DNA of 64,000 bases from Angiostrongylus vasorum (GCA_018806985.1 JADANN010000467.1:1775501-1839500); one strand, 5' to 3'; counted from the first letter of the stretch, positions 11,876 through 22,734 are shown. Notes: a model not told the origin generated them from the sequence alone. Numbers and translations are program-made.

Positions 11876-12719
11876 GCCGATTTTTATTCGAAATATTTCT
11901 TGTCATTTATGGGGAATTCCTGTTAAGGTTACACTAGGTGAACAGTTCTTAGGCATCTGAAAGATAGAAGCCTTATACCCTTCAGCATACTCTGACGCGT
12001 TTTGACATCAGAAGTGTTTTGGGATGTGTTAGCTCGTCTCCGTACCTACTGAGACAACATCTTGAATGTATATTACGAGAAGAATTGGACTCTGCTGTCC
12101 TTCCGTCTTTGGTTTTAATGCGAAAGAAGTGGGGCACATAGGGACGTAGAAGGATTTCGTCGATCTAAACCTCAAAACAAGAGGAAAACTGGGTAATGAA
12201 ACTCGAAAAACTTCCTTGATGTGGAGCCTAGGAAAATGAATTACACAAACGTAACAAAATGGCTCATGCTGTGACAATCTCTTATGATTTCTGACCCGCT
12301 ACAGTGCCCTGCTAATAGCCTCTGAAAGATAACAGAATATAAAAAAACCCGCTAGGTTGTGAACTATAAAGATTTGGAGTTAATTTCTCACAAATGACTA
12401 CAACAGTAAATGAAGCAGTCCAACCTGACCCGTTAGTTGGCCGCATGATTTCATGCCCCTAGCGAGAAGTGTAAAGAACATTGGTATTTGCAGTAGAGCA
12501 CGAAATCGTTTTACGATAACTTCATTGTGAGGAATATCCAGATAATCCTTCTTTATAACCACAGTAATGTTTCCTTCTATATATCCTTTATATGTAACAA
12601 TCGTTATTTAAGTATGTACATGTATTTGAGATTTTTTGGCATATACCAACTTTTTAGTTAGTTAGCTTAGTTCAGTTACTTCTCTTTCTTTGCGAGTCAT
12701 CTTGTCTCAGGTTTAAATT
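11876..12719. other. Upstream region of EMG1, no gene seen
   Basis: AT-rich spacer. No reading frame here has splice or motif support; the EMG1 promoter should lie here but I see no named element. Confidence 0.4.
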
Positions 12720-12729
12720 TTATTTGTAG
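12720..12729 (+). promoter_or_regulatory. Possible spliced-leader (trans-splice) acceptor for EMG1
   Basis: TTATTTGTAG ends at 12729, 15 bases before the EMG1 ATG, with no start codon between. This is the usual geometry for nematode SL trans-splicing; a second candidate CTCAG ends at 12710. Inference only. Confidence 0.4.
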
Positions 12730-12744
12730 TATCCTGTGCTGACA

Positions 12745-15359
12745 ATGTCGGACGAATGCGATACTGTGGCGCCACCAGATGTGAAGCGGATGAAGACGGA
12801 TGAAACTGTGGAACGGAAAAGGATATTGTATGTGGTTCTTGAAGGGTGTAGTCTTGAATCCGGAAAGGTATTCCACATTTCCACTTTCCTTGTTTCACAC
12901 TTGTTTGTTGAAGCTGTGAACTTCTTGGTTATGTCTTGATCTGATTATTTGTGTTCTTTTCACTTCATTCTAACGAATTTCAGGTAGGAAAGGATTATGT
13001 TATCTTGTGTAGCGATAGACATGCCACCTTCTTACGGAAAAACAAGAAAGATCCAGCGGAGTATCGTCCAGACATTTTTACATCAGGCGAGACTTTCATC
13101 TATGTACTATCGTTTTAATGGTAAATTTTTTGTAAATATTGGTGATGTAACGTCTGAGACATCCATGGATTCACATTTGTGTTTGGATAAAGCTGTCGGC
13201 GTTGATCAATCCCTGAAGGATGTGCTATGCATTCGACTTCATTAAGTATCGTTGGAGATGATTGAATGCATATCTGGCCTTTACAATGACTTGCGGAGGC
13301 CAACCGATATATCGAGTCAGTGCTACTATCCTCCCACACAAGTCTGATACCAATTTGCCAACCACGGAAGGATGGAAAGGTTTGGTGAGCCTGGGGCGCG
13401 GAGATCGATCCCATGTGTATTGCAGGGTGCTTCCGATCATTGCGCTACACCCGCTTTTGATCTCATATTACTGTAAAAAAACTTACTTTTAAAGTCGTAG
13501 ATTTGTTGCTGATCTGATGGAGAGATCTTTCCAGTGTTTGCTGAATTTGTTGGATAGTCCATTGAATAGAGCTGGTTGCTTACGGGTGTTCTTCCGTACT
13601 AACAAGAATGTCCTTGTACAAGTAAGCTCACAGTGTCGGATTCCTCGAACTTTCGACAGGTTTTGTGGTCTTATGGGTGAGTTCTTGTTGAAGTTAGTCA
13701 GCAGTTACCACTTACCCTTGTGTGAAGAATCATGTTGTTCTTTGTGAATTTGCACCTGAGGATTTCAGTAAGCTTGAACTTTCAAATTAGTTATAAAATG
13801 ATTCGTAAACATATAAATTGGAACTAAATATGTAAAGATGTCTTGTGAATATATAATGAGTACTACCCATAGTTAATTTCTGTGAGAAGTTAATCGAAGG
13901 AATTGCTGTTGTTGGGGTCCCACTAGTACTTGTGAACGTTTTTTTGCGAATAAACGTTTAAATTTATATGCTCTAGTGACCTTTAGTAATGATGTTTTAA
14001 TAGAAGCGCGCGTAGCGCAGTAGTTCGAGGGGCCTCGCACCACACACGGGATCGATCCGGCCACCCCAGGCTCACCAAGCCCTCCATCCCTCCAGGTCTG
14101 CAAATTAGTACCGGACTTGTCTGGGAGGATAGCAGCACTGGCTCGATACTTCGGTAGGCCACCGCGGTTCATCATGTTGACCACATAAGCGTTCAATCAC
14201 CCCCTAACTATGCTTGTTGAAGTCGAATGCATGACGCATCCCTCAGGATCCGCATCAACGCCGGAAGCTTTTAGAGCTTTAATGACGTTTAGCATAGGTA
14301 AAAGTTAACTTTTATTACGAAGTTAACATCATTTCACTGTTGTGGGGATCACAGGTCGAGGGTTTTTTTGTTCCTGAAAATGGTCTTAAAATGATGGTTC
14401 GTAATGATTATCACGCAAAATGATTGTCACCATGTCCAAAATTGCCATGCCAACTTTGCCTCAATGTAGTTCATTAACCACAGGATTTGCTGTTGTTCTG
14501 AAAGAATTTTACGTCAGCAAACGTCCCGGCGATCTACGAGTGTTCTGCGACTGTCTGTGATGAAGACTTAGGACTGGTGTGGCTCAACAGGATCAGGATT
14601 TTAGGGAAAGCCATGATCAACTAGCATTCGACGTGTCAGTAAAAACAGAAAACCAAGTTGCCACTGCTACACTTATGCCACACTTACATCTAACCAACTT
14701 ATGATTGGTAGTCACGAGATATCGAAACAAATGACTGAGAGGTTAGGATCGGAAGACATATGAATATGGGTGGTATAAATATGTAAATAATGGCATAGTA
14801 GATGGTTTATGTGAAAGCAGAGCTTTGGGTGCGTGTATTACATTCTGTTTTTCAGTACAGCTTCTCCACAAATTGGTTGTTAGAGCTGCTGACAGCTCCC
14901 AGAAACTGCTAACGGTAAGAGGCTTCCAAAGACTTGACAACATGTTATCGATATGCATCTTGATTTTGTAGAGACAATCGGTTCCTGTTGTTCTAAACCG
15001 TATTTCAGGTAGTCAAGAATCCTGTTTCAAATTATTTACCTGTAGGATGCCGGAAAATTTTGATGACTTTCAATACCGAGGAATTGATACTGCCGAACAA
15101 GCTTGTTCGTGCAGAAGAGGAAGCACCCCTTGTGGTGGCGATTGGAGGCATCGCCAAAGGTAAGGTGAGTGTTCTACAAGTTGATTAAAATTTGTCTTAC
15201 AAAGGTCGTGCCCTATATATTCTTCGTAGGAACCAGTCTCTTCAGATAGTAACGGATTATACTGATCAAGAAGTGAAGATAAGCAACTATCCACTAAGTG
15301 CTGCCCTAACATGCGCAAAGATCACAAGTGGTTTAGAGGAGATTTGGGGAATTGTCTGA
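12745..15359 (+). CDS. emg1: EMG1/NEP1, 18S rRNA pseudouridine N1-methyltransferase
   Basis: Six exons: 12745-12867, 12984-13086, 13535-13676, 14856-14914, 15009-15164, 15246-15359 (TGA), about 231 residues, normal for the family. The SPOUT methyltransferase uses SAM to methylate a hypermodified pseudouridine of 18S rRNA and is needed for small-subunit assembly in the nucleolus. Family motifs are plain: ILYVVLEGCSLESGKVGKDY, LLDSPLNRAG, RIPRTFDRFCGLMVQLLHKL across the exon 3-4 junction, KNPVSNYLPVGC, and the C-terminal ISNYPLSAALTCAK with EEIWGIV. All junctions keep phase except inside exon 2: DI is followed by one extra T in the T5 run at 13074-13078, and removing one T restores DILHQ and joins exon 3. 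Exon 2 then ends at a GC donor (CAG/GCGAG). Introns 2 and 3 each hold a SINE-A. Likely an active gene with a sequence error, though an inactive allele is possible. Confidence 0.88.
13184..13454 (-). repeat. SINE-A copy inside EMG1 intron 2
   Basis: Starts with the reverse of the tail (GGATAAAGCTGTCGGCGTTG) and ends with the reverse A box (ATTGCGCTACACCCGC). It is well preserved and antisense to EMG1. Confidence 0.82.
14004..14272 (+). repeat. SINE-A copy inside EMG1 intron 3
   Basis: A box CGTAGCGCAGTAG, B box GGATCGATCC, central GTACCGGACTTGTCTGGGAG and end CAACGCCGGAAGCTTTT. Sense to EMG1, so opposite to the copy in intron 2. Confidence 0.82.
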
Positions 15360-15953
15360 TTTTTTTTCAGAGAGGTTTATCTGTATATTATGGTTTCTTG
15401 TTGATGGTCTTTTCAAAGTGAGTGTAGTTTTACATCTTTATGTTGTATTTTGCAAGTTGTTAGCTGGCGTTTGTCCGTTGTTAGCCTGTTTTCATGTTTC
15501 TGTTATTGTTTTTTTTCTACTATTATTGTGATCTAGAAATACATACTTATGGCTACTAAGCCAATATATAGATTTCAGTTGATAGGTTATCGCGAAACTT
15601 TATGAAATTCGCCCATGAGTATTTTTTGTATTAGTTTTTTTTTGCAATGTTTATGCAGTTTTTTTTTAGGACAACTGACGACTTTGCATAAGTTATCCAA
15701 AGAATAATTCCCCTGTACACGTCGTTTCAAGGAATGACTGAATGTTAGGGAGCTATCAGAGCTTACGTTTACAGAGTTCAAAAATTTCTTACAAGCATAG
15801 ATGTGTTGGTGCGCCAGGATTTGGTTAGTGTACCTCGATCTTATTTTGCACACTCACAGGTGTTCACGCACTATGGCCTGCGTGAGTCACATGTAATTCA
15901 TTCTGAACTGCTTGTTTTGTTCTATAAGTCCTTTTTGCCATACTTTTCGTTTT

Positions 15954-15963
15954 CTTTCGATAG
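15954..15963 (+). promoter_or_regulatory. Possible spliced-leader acceptor
   Basis: A T-rich stretch ending TTTCGATAG at 15963 precedes an ATG at 15974 by ten bases. This is consistent with trans-splicing of a new gene starting here; an ordinary cis acceptor is equally possible. Confidence 0.3.
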
Positions 15964-15973
15964 CTTATTTAAC

Positions 15974-16165
15974 ATGGATGACGTGGTGCGCTTCGATAGA
16001 GAAGCATTCTCTATAATTAACAAAAAGAAAAAGCTTTCCTTAGATGAGTCTGCAGCGATAGTATAGTATATTGCTAATGAACTAAGAGTGCATCGGAATG
16101 GGCACAGTTGGACATGAGACAGTCCATAAATGACTACCTTTTGGAATGATCACAAGAGTTTTACT

Positions 16166-16231
<66 letters not shown>

Positions 16232-16248
16232 TATGTATGTTACGTACC

Positions 16249-16288
<40 letters not shown>

Positions 16289-17672
16289 GCGTAGATGTAC
16301 GTGGAGGACAGGTGTGCTCTAAAAGCTTAGGTAAAATATGGACTTATTGTGTGAGGAGCTGGTAATTACTGCTTTTGTCATCACCAGCACATTAGCCAGT
16401 TCCTGATTTCATTAGTTTTCCCTTTCATTATTTTGGATAGAAGGCCAAAGTGCTCGGCGTTGATCAATTCCTGAGTTATGGGCCATGCATCCGACTTCAT
16501 TAGGCATCGTTTGGAGGTGATTGAATGCATATCATCTAGCCATCATCTAGTTGTATAGGGAGGATACATGCGTTAACAGGCGTTACACATGTAGTAGAAT
16601 CTTACTAACGATCTAATCCCAAGAAATGTTGGCTCGCAGTGGCCTACCGATGTATCGGGCGAAAACTGCTATCCTCCCAGACAAGTCTGGTACCAATTTG
16701 CCGACCCCCCGAGGGACGTAAGTCTTAGTGGGCCATGAGCGCGGAGATCGATTCCACGTGTGATTGCAGGGCGTCTCCGACCACTAGCCACAAGTGCCCT
16801 AATTTGGATAGGCCATAGGAGAACATAGAGAACAAAGAAATAGGTCTATAAATTAAAAAAGTCTGTTTCTTTTGTTCTCAAGGAACGGTACGTTTCTTGG
16901 TTTCGGTATGGCATGCAGTGGAAAGTGTATTCTGTATGAGAGGGGGTCGCGTTCTTTGCAGAGTTGGACAAAAAATAAGGCACGGAGCATTTCCGAAATG
17001 AGATTTGCATTAGAGAAGAATCACGGTGGCTTTGTTTTGTGCTTAGCAGGTTTCTTGCTAGAGTGCACCTTCTAGAATCTTTTTGACAGAACAATTGAAG
17101 ACAAGGATTACAGTGAGGTGCATCAAGAACTGAGACGTCTACGATCGATAGTGATCAACCAGTTCTATTGGTAGGCAGCGTGATACCGCACGTTTCATAA
17201 GTACTGTAGAAGTGTGAAAGATATGATTACGGAACTTCCCTTCGCTTAGCATGATTACCGGTCTTTTCGTCGATAACTAACTATTTTGATGCACTCAGGG
17301 AGGTAAATTGCTGCGAAGATCTTCAGCAATCGAGGCGCTTCATAAAACAGTTCCAGAGGTTTCGTAAGAAGTGGAGTCTTGGAGTGTTATCGTGATAGGA
17401 TAAATGACCTTTATGTAGTTGGAAAAGGTGTATAAATTTGAAAGGTTTTTGTTACGACTGATAAGGGTCGGTGTAAATTGAGGTTTTGTGTTAGAAGTTG
17501 AAATATAGGCATGCTGTTTGTGGATTTCTTCCGTCAAAAAACGGTCGGAATGAGCGCTGTAACTCCGTTGTTCACGAAGGAACTCCTAATACAACAAGTC
17601 AGGGTAAATGAGGTACAACTGTTCCAGGCCTTCTGTTTTGCTTGGACTGAAATTGGTATGACGTGCTTGTAA
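15974..17672 (+). CDS. Unrecognised gene, partly resolved exons
   Basis: Probable first exon 15974-16060 begins MDDVVRFDREAFSIINKKKK and ends at donor GTATAG in phase 0. Three later exons chain cleanly: 17090-17170 (DYSEVHQELRRLRSIVINQF), 17299-17363 (CCEDLQQSRRFIKQFQRF) and 17509-17672, ending CFAWTEIGMTCL then TAA. Junctions 17170/17299 and 17363/17509 restore the codons TGG and CGC. The link between the first exon and 17090 is unresolved: two bases of phase are missing, and a frame at 16881-16931 (ERYVSWFRYGMQWKVYS) is a candidate middle exon. The gap intron carries an AT microsatellite and a SINE-A. The peptide is helical-looking with no motif I know, so no function is offered. It lies 0.6 kb downstream of EMG1 on the same strand. 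Confidence 0.45.
16168..16285. repeat. (AT)n microsatellite with palindromic centre
   Basis: Two long TA-dinucleotide runs flank a short ATGTATGTTACGTACCTACA core that is nearly self-complementary. The whole block could extrude as a hairpin. Confidence 0.9.
16441..16799 (-). repeat. SINE-A copy interrupted by about 100 bp
   Basis: The tail half (CTCGGCGTTGATCAATTCCT) and head half (reverse A box near 16790) match SINE-A. About 100 unrelated bases at roughly 16532-16629 replace a short part of the middle. Confidence 0.75.
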
Positions 17673-17696
17673 TGCTAATGTAATGTTAATATCAAG

Positions 17697-18055
17697 AGCC
17701 GCCACAGGAGTCTGATAGTATGGACGTGAAGATTGATACATTTTATGAAACTTTGATCGATGGCTTCAGTACTATAATTGGCCCTAAGAGGACGAAAGAG
17801 GAACTTCGAATTTGGACCGATGGACTGGAATGGGACGAACAGGTTGATGGGGTGCCGGCGTTTGTTATGATAACCGAGACAATCCACTTTCACTCGCAAC
17901 TCAGAAAGCCATTCTCTAGACATTATACGTGAGAGCCTTCCATGTGAAAAATGCCATAATGGATCGCATAACGGTAGAATTACAAGGGAAGAACTTCATC
18001 CGGTCCTCATAGAATTTTCTGTGTAGCATTTTCAAAAAATGTGGACAAGTCGATT
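17697..18055 (+). mobile_element. RTE-type non-LTR retrotransposon fragment (endonuclease region)
   Basis: The frame 17720-17932 reads IIGPKRTKEELRIWTDGLEW and TETIHFHSQLRKPF, matching the pattern I know from hookworm RTE apurinic-endonuclease domains (IGPRRTPEEL...GLEWNEQ...TIHGNSQFQKP). It then breaks at TGA, and the decayed frame continues near 17945 (NAIMDRIT, like NEIDHII). It is 5'- and 3'-truncated. A cis-splice from 17655 into this frame is phase-possible but I regard that as chance. Confidence 0.6.
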
Positions 18056-18065
18056 TTTGTGCAAG

Positions 18066-18412
18066 TCTGTCACATCTACTGTACAGGTACCAGCACTTCT
18101 CAGATTCCATTCGTTTCCTGGCATCCATCACCCACCGCTCTGTTCCAACTTCTAAGTGTGGCTTCTGCTACTGATTGAGGGTTTTCATTTCACCTTGAAT
18201 GTCGTAAAGTGATGGTCAGGTAGATTCTCCCTGGAGTCCTGAGATAGCAAGACTAGAGCGTTCCCCGTTGGATTGCAAAGCCTGAATTTTTTCCTGGTAA
18301 GTCCGGTAGTAATTTCCCAACACCGCTGGGATGATAGGATTGGTGAGGGCGGAGCGGGATCGAACTAGTACCGTGCTCGTGATGGTCGGCATTAATGCCA
18401 CTGTGCTACTCG
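18066..18412 (-). repeat. SINE-B copy, well preserved
   Basis: The reverse complement begins GAGTAGCACAGTGGCATT (A box) and carries TAGTTCGATCCCGCTCC (B box). Its other end, CACATCTACTGTACAGGTAC on the plus strand, abuts the RTE fragment. One of the clearest SINE-B copies here. Confidence 0.75.
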
Positions 18413-18787
18413 TCCTCTACTTTGACGAATATATGTGGAAGTCTGATAATTCTAGCAGCAGATGTGATATGTGATATTCTTAGACGACGAGACAAATGTC
18501 TTCCGATGATGCCAGAGAATGAAACCCAAGGAGAAACCTCTGGAATAGGATAGGAACGAATGCCAACTTTGATAATACCAACTCAAGTCATTCAACGGTT
18601 AGTGGAAGGCTTTGTGACATAATTGACGCTGAGTGGTTCTGCTGAGCTTTTTTACTTTGAGAATTTACTAGTTTTTTCGAGAAGTCTGAGGTGTGGATGA
18701 ACTGTTGATTCTGGGTATTAACTCCGGGATATCATTAGAATTCTAGCATGGCCGTGCTGTGGCGCTTCCCGATTTTCATGGTGTTGA

Positions 18788-18865
18788 TCCCAGACAACTT
18801 GACTACCAATTTCCCGACCTCGAAAGAATAATGGATTTGCTGAACCAGGACTAGTATCGAATTGC
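18788..18865 (-). repeat. SINE-A fragment
   Basis: CTACCAATTTCCCGACCTCG followed by a decayed AGAATAATGGATT block matches the middle of reverse SINE-A; both ends are missing. Confidence 0.45.
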
Positions 18866-19097
18866 TAAATTACTGTTAGTATATTGGTAAAATATTGTTT
18901 TGTCGAAGAATGAGCTTAAAAATTTAGAGCTTTGTAAGTTAATCCTGCATATATTCTATTAGTCTTCTTTTTAAAACAAAATTTAAAGACTCCGTTCTCA
19001 CTGATGTTGACGACCAACCGACATCGAATTATATGCAAGTTGATTTTCTTTTCTACTAACTCGAAATTGTACTGTCAGGCTCGAGCAGTGAAATATA

Positions 19098-19368
19098 AAA
19101 AGGACAAAGGATGATGCTTGCGGCGTTGATCAATGACCCTGAGGGATGCCCCATGCATTCGACTTCACTAAGCATCGTTTGGAGGTGGTTGGGTGCAAAT
19201 CTGGCCTTTACAAAGGCTCGCGGTAGCCTAGCGATGTATCGAGCCAGTGTTGCTATCCACCTAAACAAATCTGGTGCCACTTTGTCGAACCCAGGGGGGA
19301 TGGAAGCCTTAGTGGGCCATGGGTTTGGTGGGCTTGGTTGGTAGGGATCGATTCCATGTGTCTTGCAG
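19098..19368 (-). repeat. SINE-A copy
   Basis: Runs from the reverse tail (GGACAAAGGATGATGC) through GCATTCGACTTCACTAAGCA to the reverse B box (GGGATCGATTCC); the A-box end is missing. Confidence 0.8.
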
Positions 19369-19696
19369 CTTTGAAATACAGAAACAACAAATTTTCATAT
19401 GAGCGTACCCAATATAGAAGTACGCCGTATGTCGTATTCAAATGTTGGAGAAATTTTGGCGAACTATAGCTAGCATCATGTTTCTCACCAGAATTATTCC
19501 TAAGCTGCTGAAATGTAGTTGTCTGGTCTTCCATTTGATTTGAAAATGCAGTGCAAAAAGAGGTATCTGTTATAAGTTGTAAGGAAATCTATGTGACTGG
19601 CAGAAATGCTGCAATAAACAGGGCTATAGATTGTAGGTTACTGTATTACTACAGTGTCAGTTGTGTAGATAAAGTTGGTTGTGAGTAGTAAAAAGC

Positions 19697-19970
19697 ATAA
19701 AGGATAAAGATCTCAGCATTGGTCAATCCCTAAGGGATATCCATGCATTCGACTTCATTAAGCATCGTTTGGAGGTGATTGAATGCATATCTAGATTTAC
19801 AATGACTCGCGGTGGTCTACCGATGTATCGAGCCAGTGCTGCTATCCTCGTAAACAAGTATGGCACCAAATTGCCAACCCCGGAGGGATGGAAGGCTTGG
19901 TGAGCCGTGGAGGTGGGGATCGATTCCACGTGTGTACCGCAGGGCGCCTCCACCACTGCGCCCCCTGCGG
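19697..19970 (-). repeat. SINE-A copy, full length
   Basis: From ATAAAGGATAAAGATCTCAG to ACCACTGCGCCCCCTGCGG, with GGGGATCGATTCCACGTGTG as B-box region. Same direction as the copy at 19098. Confidence 0.82.
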
Positions 19971-20360
19971 TTGTGAGCAGTATTGGAATAAAAGTCGGCA
20001 TGTGTGGTATGTTAAGTTACTTGGCGTTAAGCCTCATTTTTATAAATTGTAAATCATACAAATAGTATACCAATCGGATTTTTGGTAAAGTCCCTTCATG
20101 AGGCAAAGCATTGGCAGAAAATAAACACAAATACTGAGAGCGGACTGGCTTAATCCTATTTTCTTTTACTAAATTTACCCTGAACTACATCCCTTGGTCT
20201 TTTGGGATTCGTTGCTATTCTACATTAATACAAAAATGCTTTAAAAAAAGCTTAAGCTTAATAGGAACATTACGGCGCGTTTCAAGAGAGCACAAAGGAT
20301 GCGTATTGATCGCTATCGTGGTCTATACAGCACGTGTAGCTTAACTTAGTCACATTATAG

Positions 20361-21218
20361 GCCTAAGCTGTTGGGTCTACTGTACAGCTCCAGGTGTTCA
20401 GTTGCTCAGCACGTTGGGCCAACAAACGCACTGTTTTTTGAACAACAGTTTTGGTTACTATACTTATGAGTTAGTATGGCTGTCATCGTATTGCGTACGT
20501 GAGCTTTCCTTGTTCTGCTTATACCCCTAAACCGCTCTCAGCCGTTCTCTAACTGGTTTTCTACAGAACATCCAACTCAACAAGCCAGAAACAACACGGA
20601 ATTTGCCCTAACAAATTCGCAGACATTCGACGAAATGTTAAAGTCAGCATCGATTAAAACTACGACGGATGACTTCGGATTCCTCGATGAGTAATTTTAG
20701 AGGAAAAATGAAGAAAACAAAAGCACACAACAAAAGTGGAGAATACATGTTCGAATTGAATTCTACAATTCTTGATGTCCATATCGATCTACCGGCCACA
20801 TACAATCGCATCCAATCGGCACATTCCTCAACGTGTGCGGGCTCCAGTACACTGAACCAACAGGACGTTTGGAGACGTGCACCTGTAAGAACTCTCCTTC
20901 AACCAATGTTCTAAGAACTGTCCTTCAACGAATGTTCAACTTTCATGTACTGCCTATTCTTTCTTCGTGGGAGGATGTCATGTGAAGTTTCCTAGCTGCA
21001 AGTCTACAACCACTCTTTGCTCCAAGAGAGTCCATGAGTGCCAATGGTGACGTCTTGCTAAGGGTATAGCAAGGCTACCTTGGAATTCACATATTGAATT
21101 AACGAGTATGGCCTTTCTGTCAGCTAATTCTTTACGCTAACGGTGCTACCAGCAATCATCCGTCGACGAGAATGATGTGGGGGAATCGGCACTGAAATCT
21201 GTTAAGCTGAAGCTGCAG
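20361..21218 (+). CDS. Unrecognised gene, four internal exons
   Basis: Exons 20361-20498, 20567-20690, 20701-20884 and 21153-21218. The first reads CWVYCTAPGVQLL and NNSFGYYTYELVWLSSYCV; a 68-base intron (GTGAGC...CTACAG) joins it in phase to NNTEFALTNSQTFDEMLKSA. That frame meets its continuation (GEYMFELNSTILDVHIDLPA) only if the ten bases at 20691-20700 are left out. The next intron starts GTAAGA and leads in phase 0 to QSSVDENDVGESALKSVKLK, ending at a GC donor (CTGCAG/GCGAAA). The first exon has cysteines, aromatic residues and an N-glycosylation sequon; the rest is polar. This suggests an extracellular-to-cytoplasmic layout but no family is recognised. Both ends of the gene are unresolved. 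Confidence 0.45.
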
Positions 21219-21270
21219 GCGAAATCACATTGTTTAACTTTTACTTACTACATATTCCTTTTTTTATATC

Positions 21271-21390
21271 AGAGTATGATGTGAAACACAAACACAAGGG
21301 TGCTGAGATATTCGCAAAACTCGGAACCTCAGTTAGGCTACGAACCTGCGATTACCCTTTCTGGAACCCTACATGCTATTCTGTTTCAAC
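21271..21390 (-). repeat. SINE-C copy
   Basis: GATGTGAAACACAAACAC, GTGCTGAGATATTCGCAAAA and GGCTACGAACCTGCGATTAC form the reverse SINE-C tail and B box. The A-box end is eroded. Confidence 0.65.
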
Positions 21391-21624
21391 CATTTTTTAT
21401 CTAGTAAATCTTCGAATACTGCATACGCATAGCTAGCTATCTTCAGAAATGGTCTTTTTGGATTTGAGATTTAACTCTGGGCTGGACATGTGGAGGTGGA
21501 CTCATCTCTCAGCTTTAATATTTTTTCACCACCACTTCTTTTTCGTTGTTTCTGCCTACAATAATGAGGCATGAAATTGTCAGTTTATTGATGAATCTAC
21601 ATGACTACTTATTCCTCCCAAGGG

Positions 21625-21970
21625 TTTACCGCTTCATCGTGGATGGGAGGTGTTCCTGGGTGTCGAGCTACAATATACGGCGAGAGTCTGGCGTTTCCAT
21701 TAGGAAGCCCAGCTATTAGTAAACCAATATCAGGATCCACCATCATCCTGGTATCAATCTAGTCGCATGGTGGCAAATCCCCCTCTGATCCACAGGGGCG
21801 ACGACTGCCTGTGGTTGTGCTGTGGCCTGGAGAGACTTTGGCCAGGCTGACCTCTGGATTCCAGGGAAACACAGTGGCTAAACCAGTTAAACTCCGAAGA
21901 ATGGAGACTGGCGCCCGCACAACCAGCGAGGACGGGCCGTTCAAGTTACCAAGTGTCCAAGTATGACTAC
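21625..21970 (+). repeat. Non-LTR-like tail repeat
   Basis: About 345 bp matching 59107-59492 almost throughout (GGGAGGTGTTCCTGGGTGTC, CCTCTGATCCACAGGGGCG, GACTTTGGCCAGGCTGACCT), ending in decayed CAAGT units. It has no coding frame; it looks like the 3' UTR and tail of a non-LTR element. Confidence 0.7.
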
Positions 21971-22374
21971 GTATTTACTTACCCGCTGCACGTTATTTTT
22001 CACTCTCAGTTCTCCCTGATTAGCTATTTAACCTAGTTTTCCGGTATGTCTCCCTTCAAAGTCATTATGAGTATCCATTTGAACTTATTCATCTACCAAC
22101 TTCACTTCTTTAAAGAGTTTTACACCGTTCGAATTCGTTTCGATCCGGCGAATTTTTTCAATTTCTTAGTCCTCTTATGCAATCAGTTCCTTTGCATGTT
22201 TTTTTCAGAACATTTTGTCTTTATGAAAGAAGTTCAACTCTTCGATATTTGTTTAGTCCATTCTTGGCTCTTTAGATCCCTCAGTCTTTTTAAAATGGAT
22301 AAGTTCTGAGGAGGCATGAATAATCGGTACTTCTCTATATTCTTAAGCTTAAACGATGTTCCTATAGAAATATG

Positions 22375-22446
22375 CTGTAGCCAACGTTTCGATGCCTTCG
22401 TTTTGGCAGTGGCATTGAATGGAGTGGAGTGGAATGGAGTGGAGCA
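22375..22446. repeat. FB-1-like fragment next to a GGAGT/GGAAT short tandem run
   Basis: CCAACGTTTCGATGCCTTCG resembles the FB-1 end region. It is followed by about four GGAGT or GGAAT pentamers at roughly 22417-22444. Confidence 0.45.
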
Positions 22447-22734
22447 TCACGTGATTGAAGTTTTCTGACTCCTTGGAGCTCTTTTATACAGGTCTATGAT
22501 CCATCCTGATCTATTGCTATCCTTTTTGATCGGTCCACAACGAAGAATCACATCTCAAGAAGGAATGGCTGGGGCCATGGACTAGAGTCATCGTGGCTCA
22601 GAAGAAGGTGAAGGCGTCGAGGCGCTAGTTACAATAGAGCTTTTTACCACAATCCTCTTATGGGCTTGGAAACGTAGAAATACTAGTAGAAATTCCCACG
22701 ACCGACTTTCTATTAAGCTTGACATTGATCGAAT

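Noticed and set aside
12745..17672. EMG1 and the next gene as an SL2-type operon
   Set aside because: The gap from EMG1 stop to the next ATG is about 600 bases, longer than typical nematode operon spacing, and no clear poly-A signal lies between.
17697..17932. Last exon of the gene downstream of EMG1
   Set aside because: It is in phase with 17655, but the peptide follows the RTE endonuclease pattern; the host gene more simply stops at TAA 17670-17672.
18013..18086. Phase-compatible exon after the RTE fragment
   Set aside because: Its last 20 bases are the conserved edge of SINE-B and the frame upstream is retrotransposon, so the splice match is probably chance.
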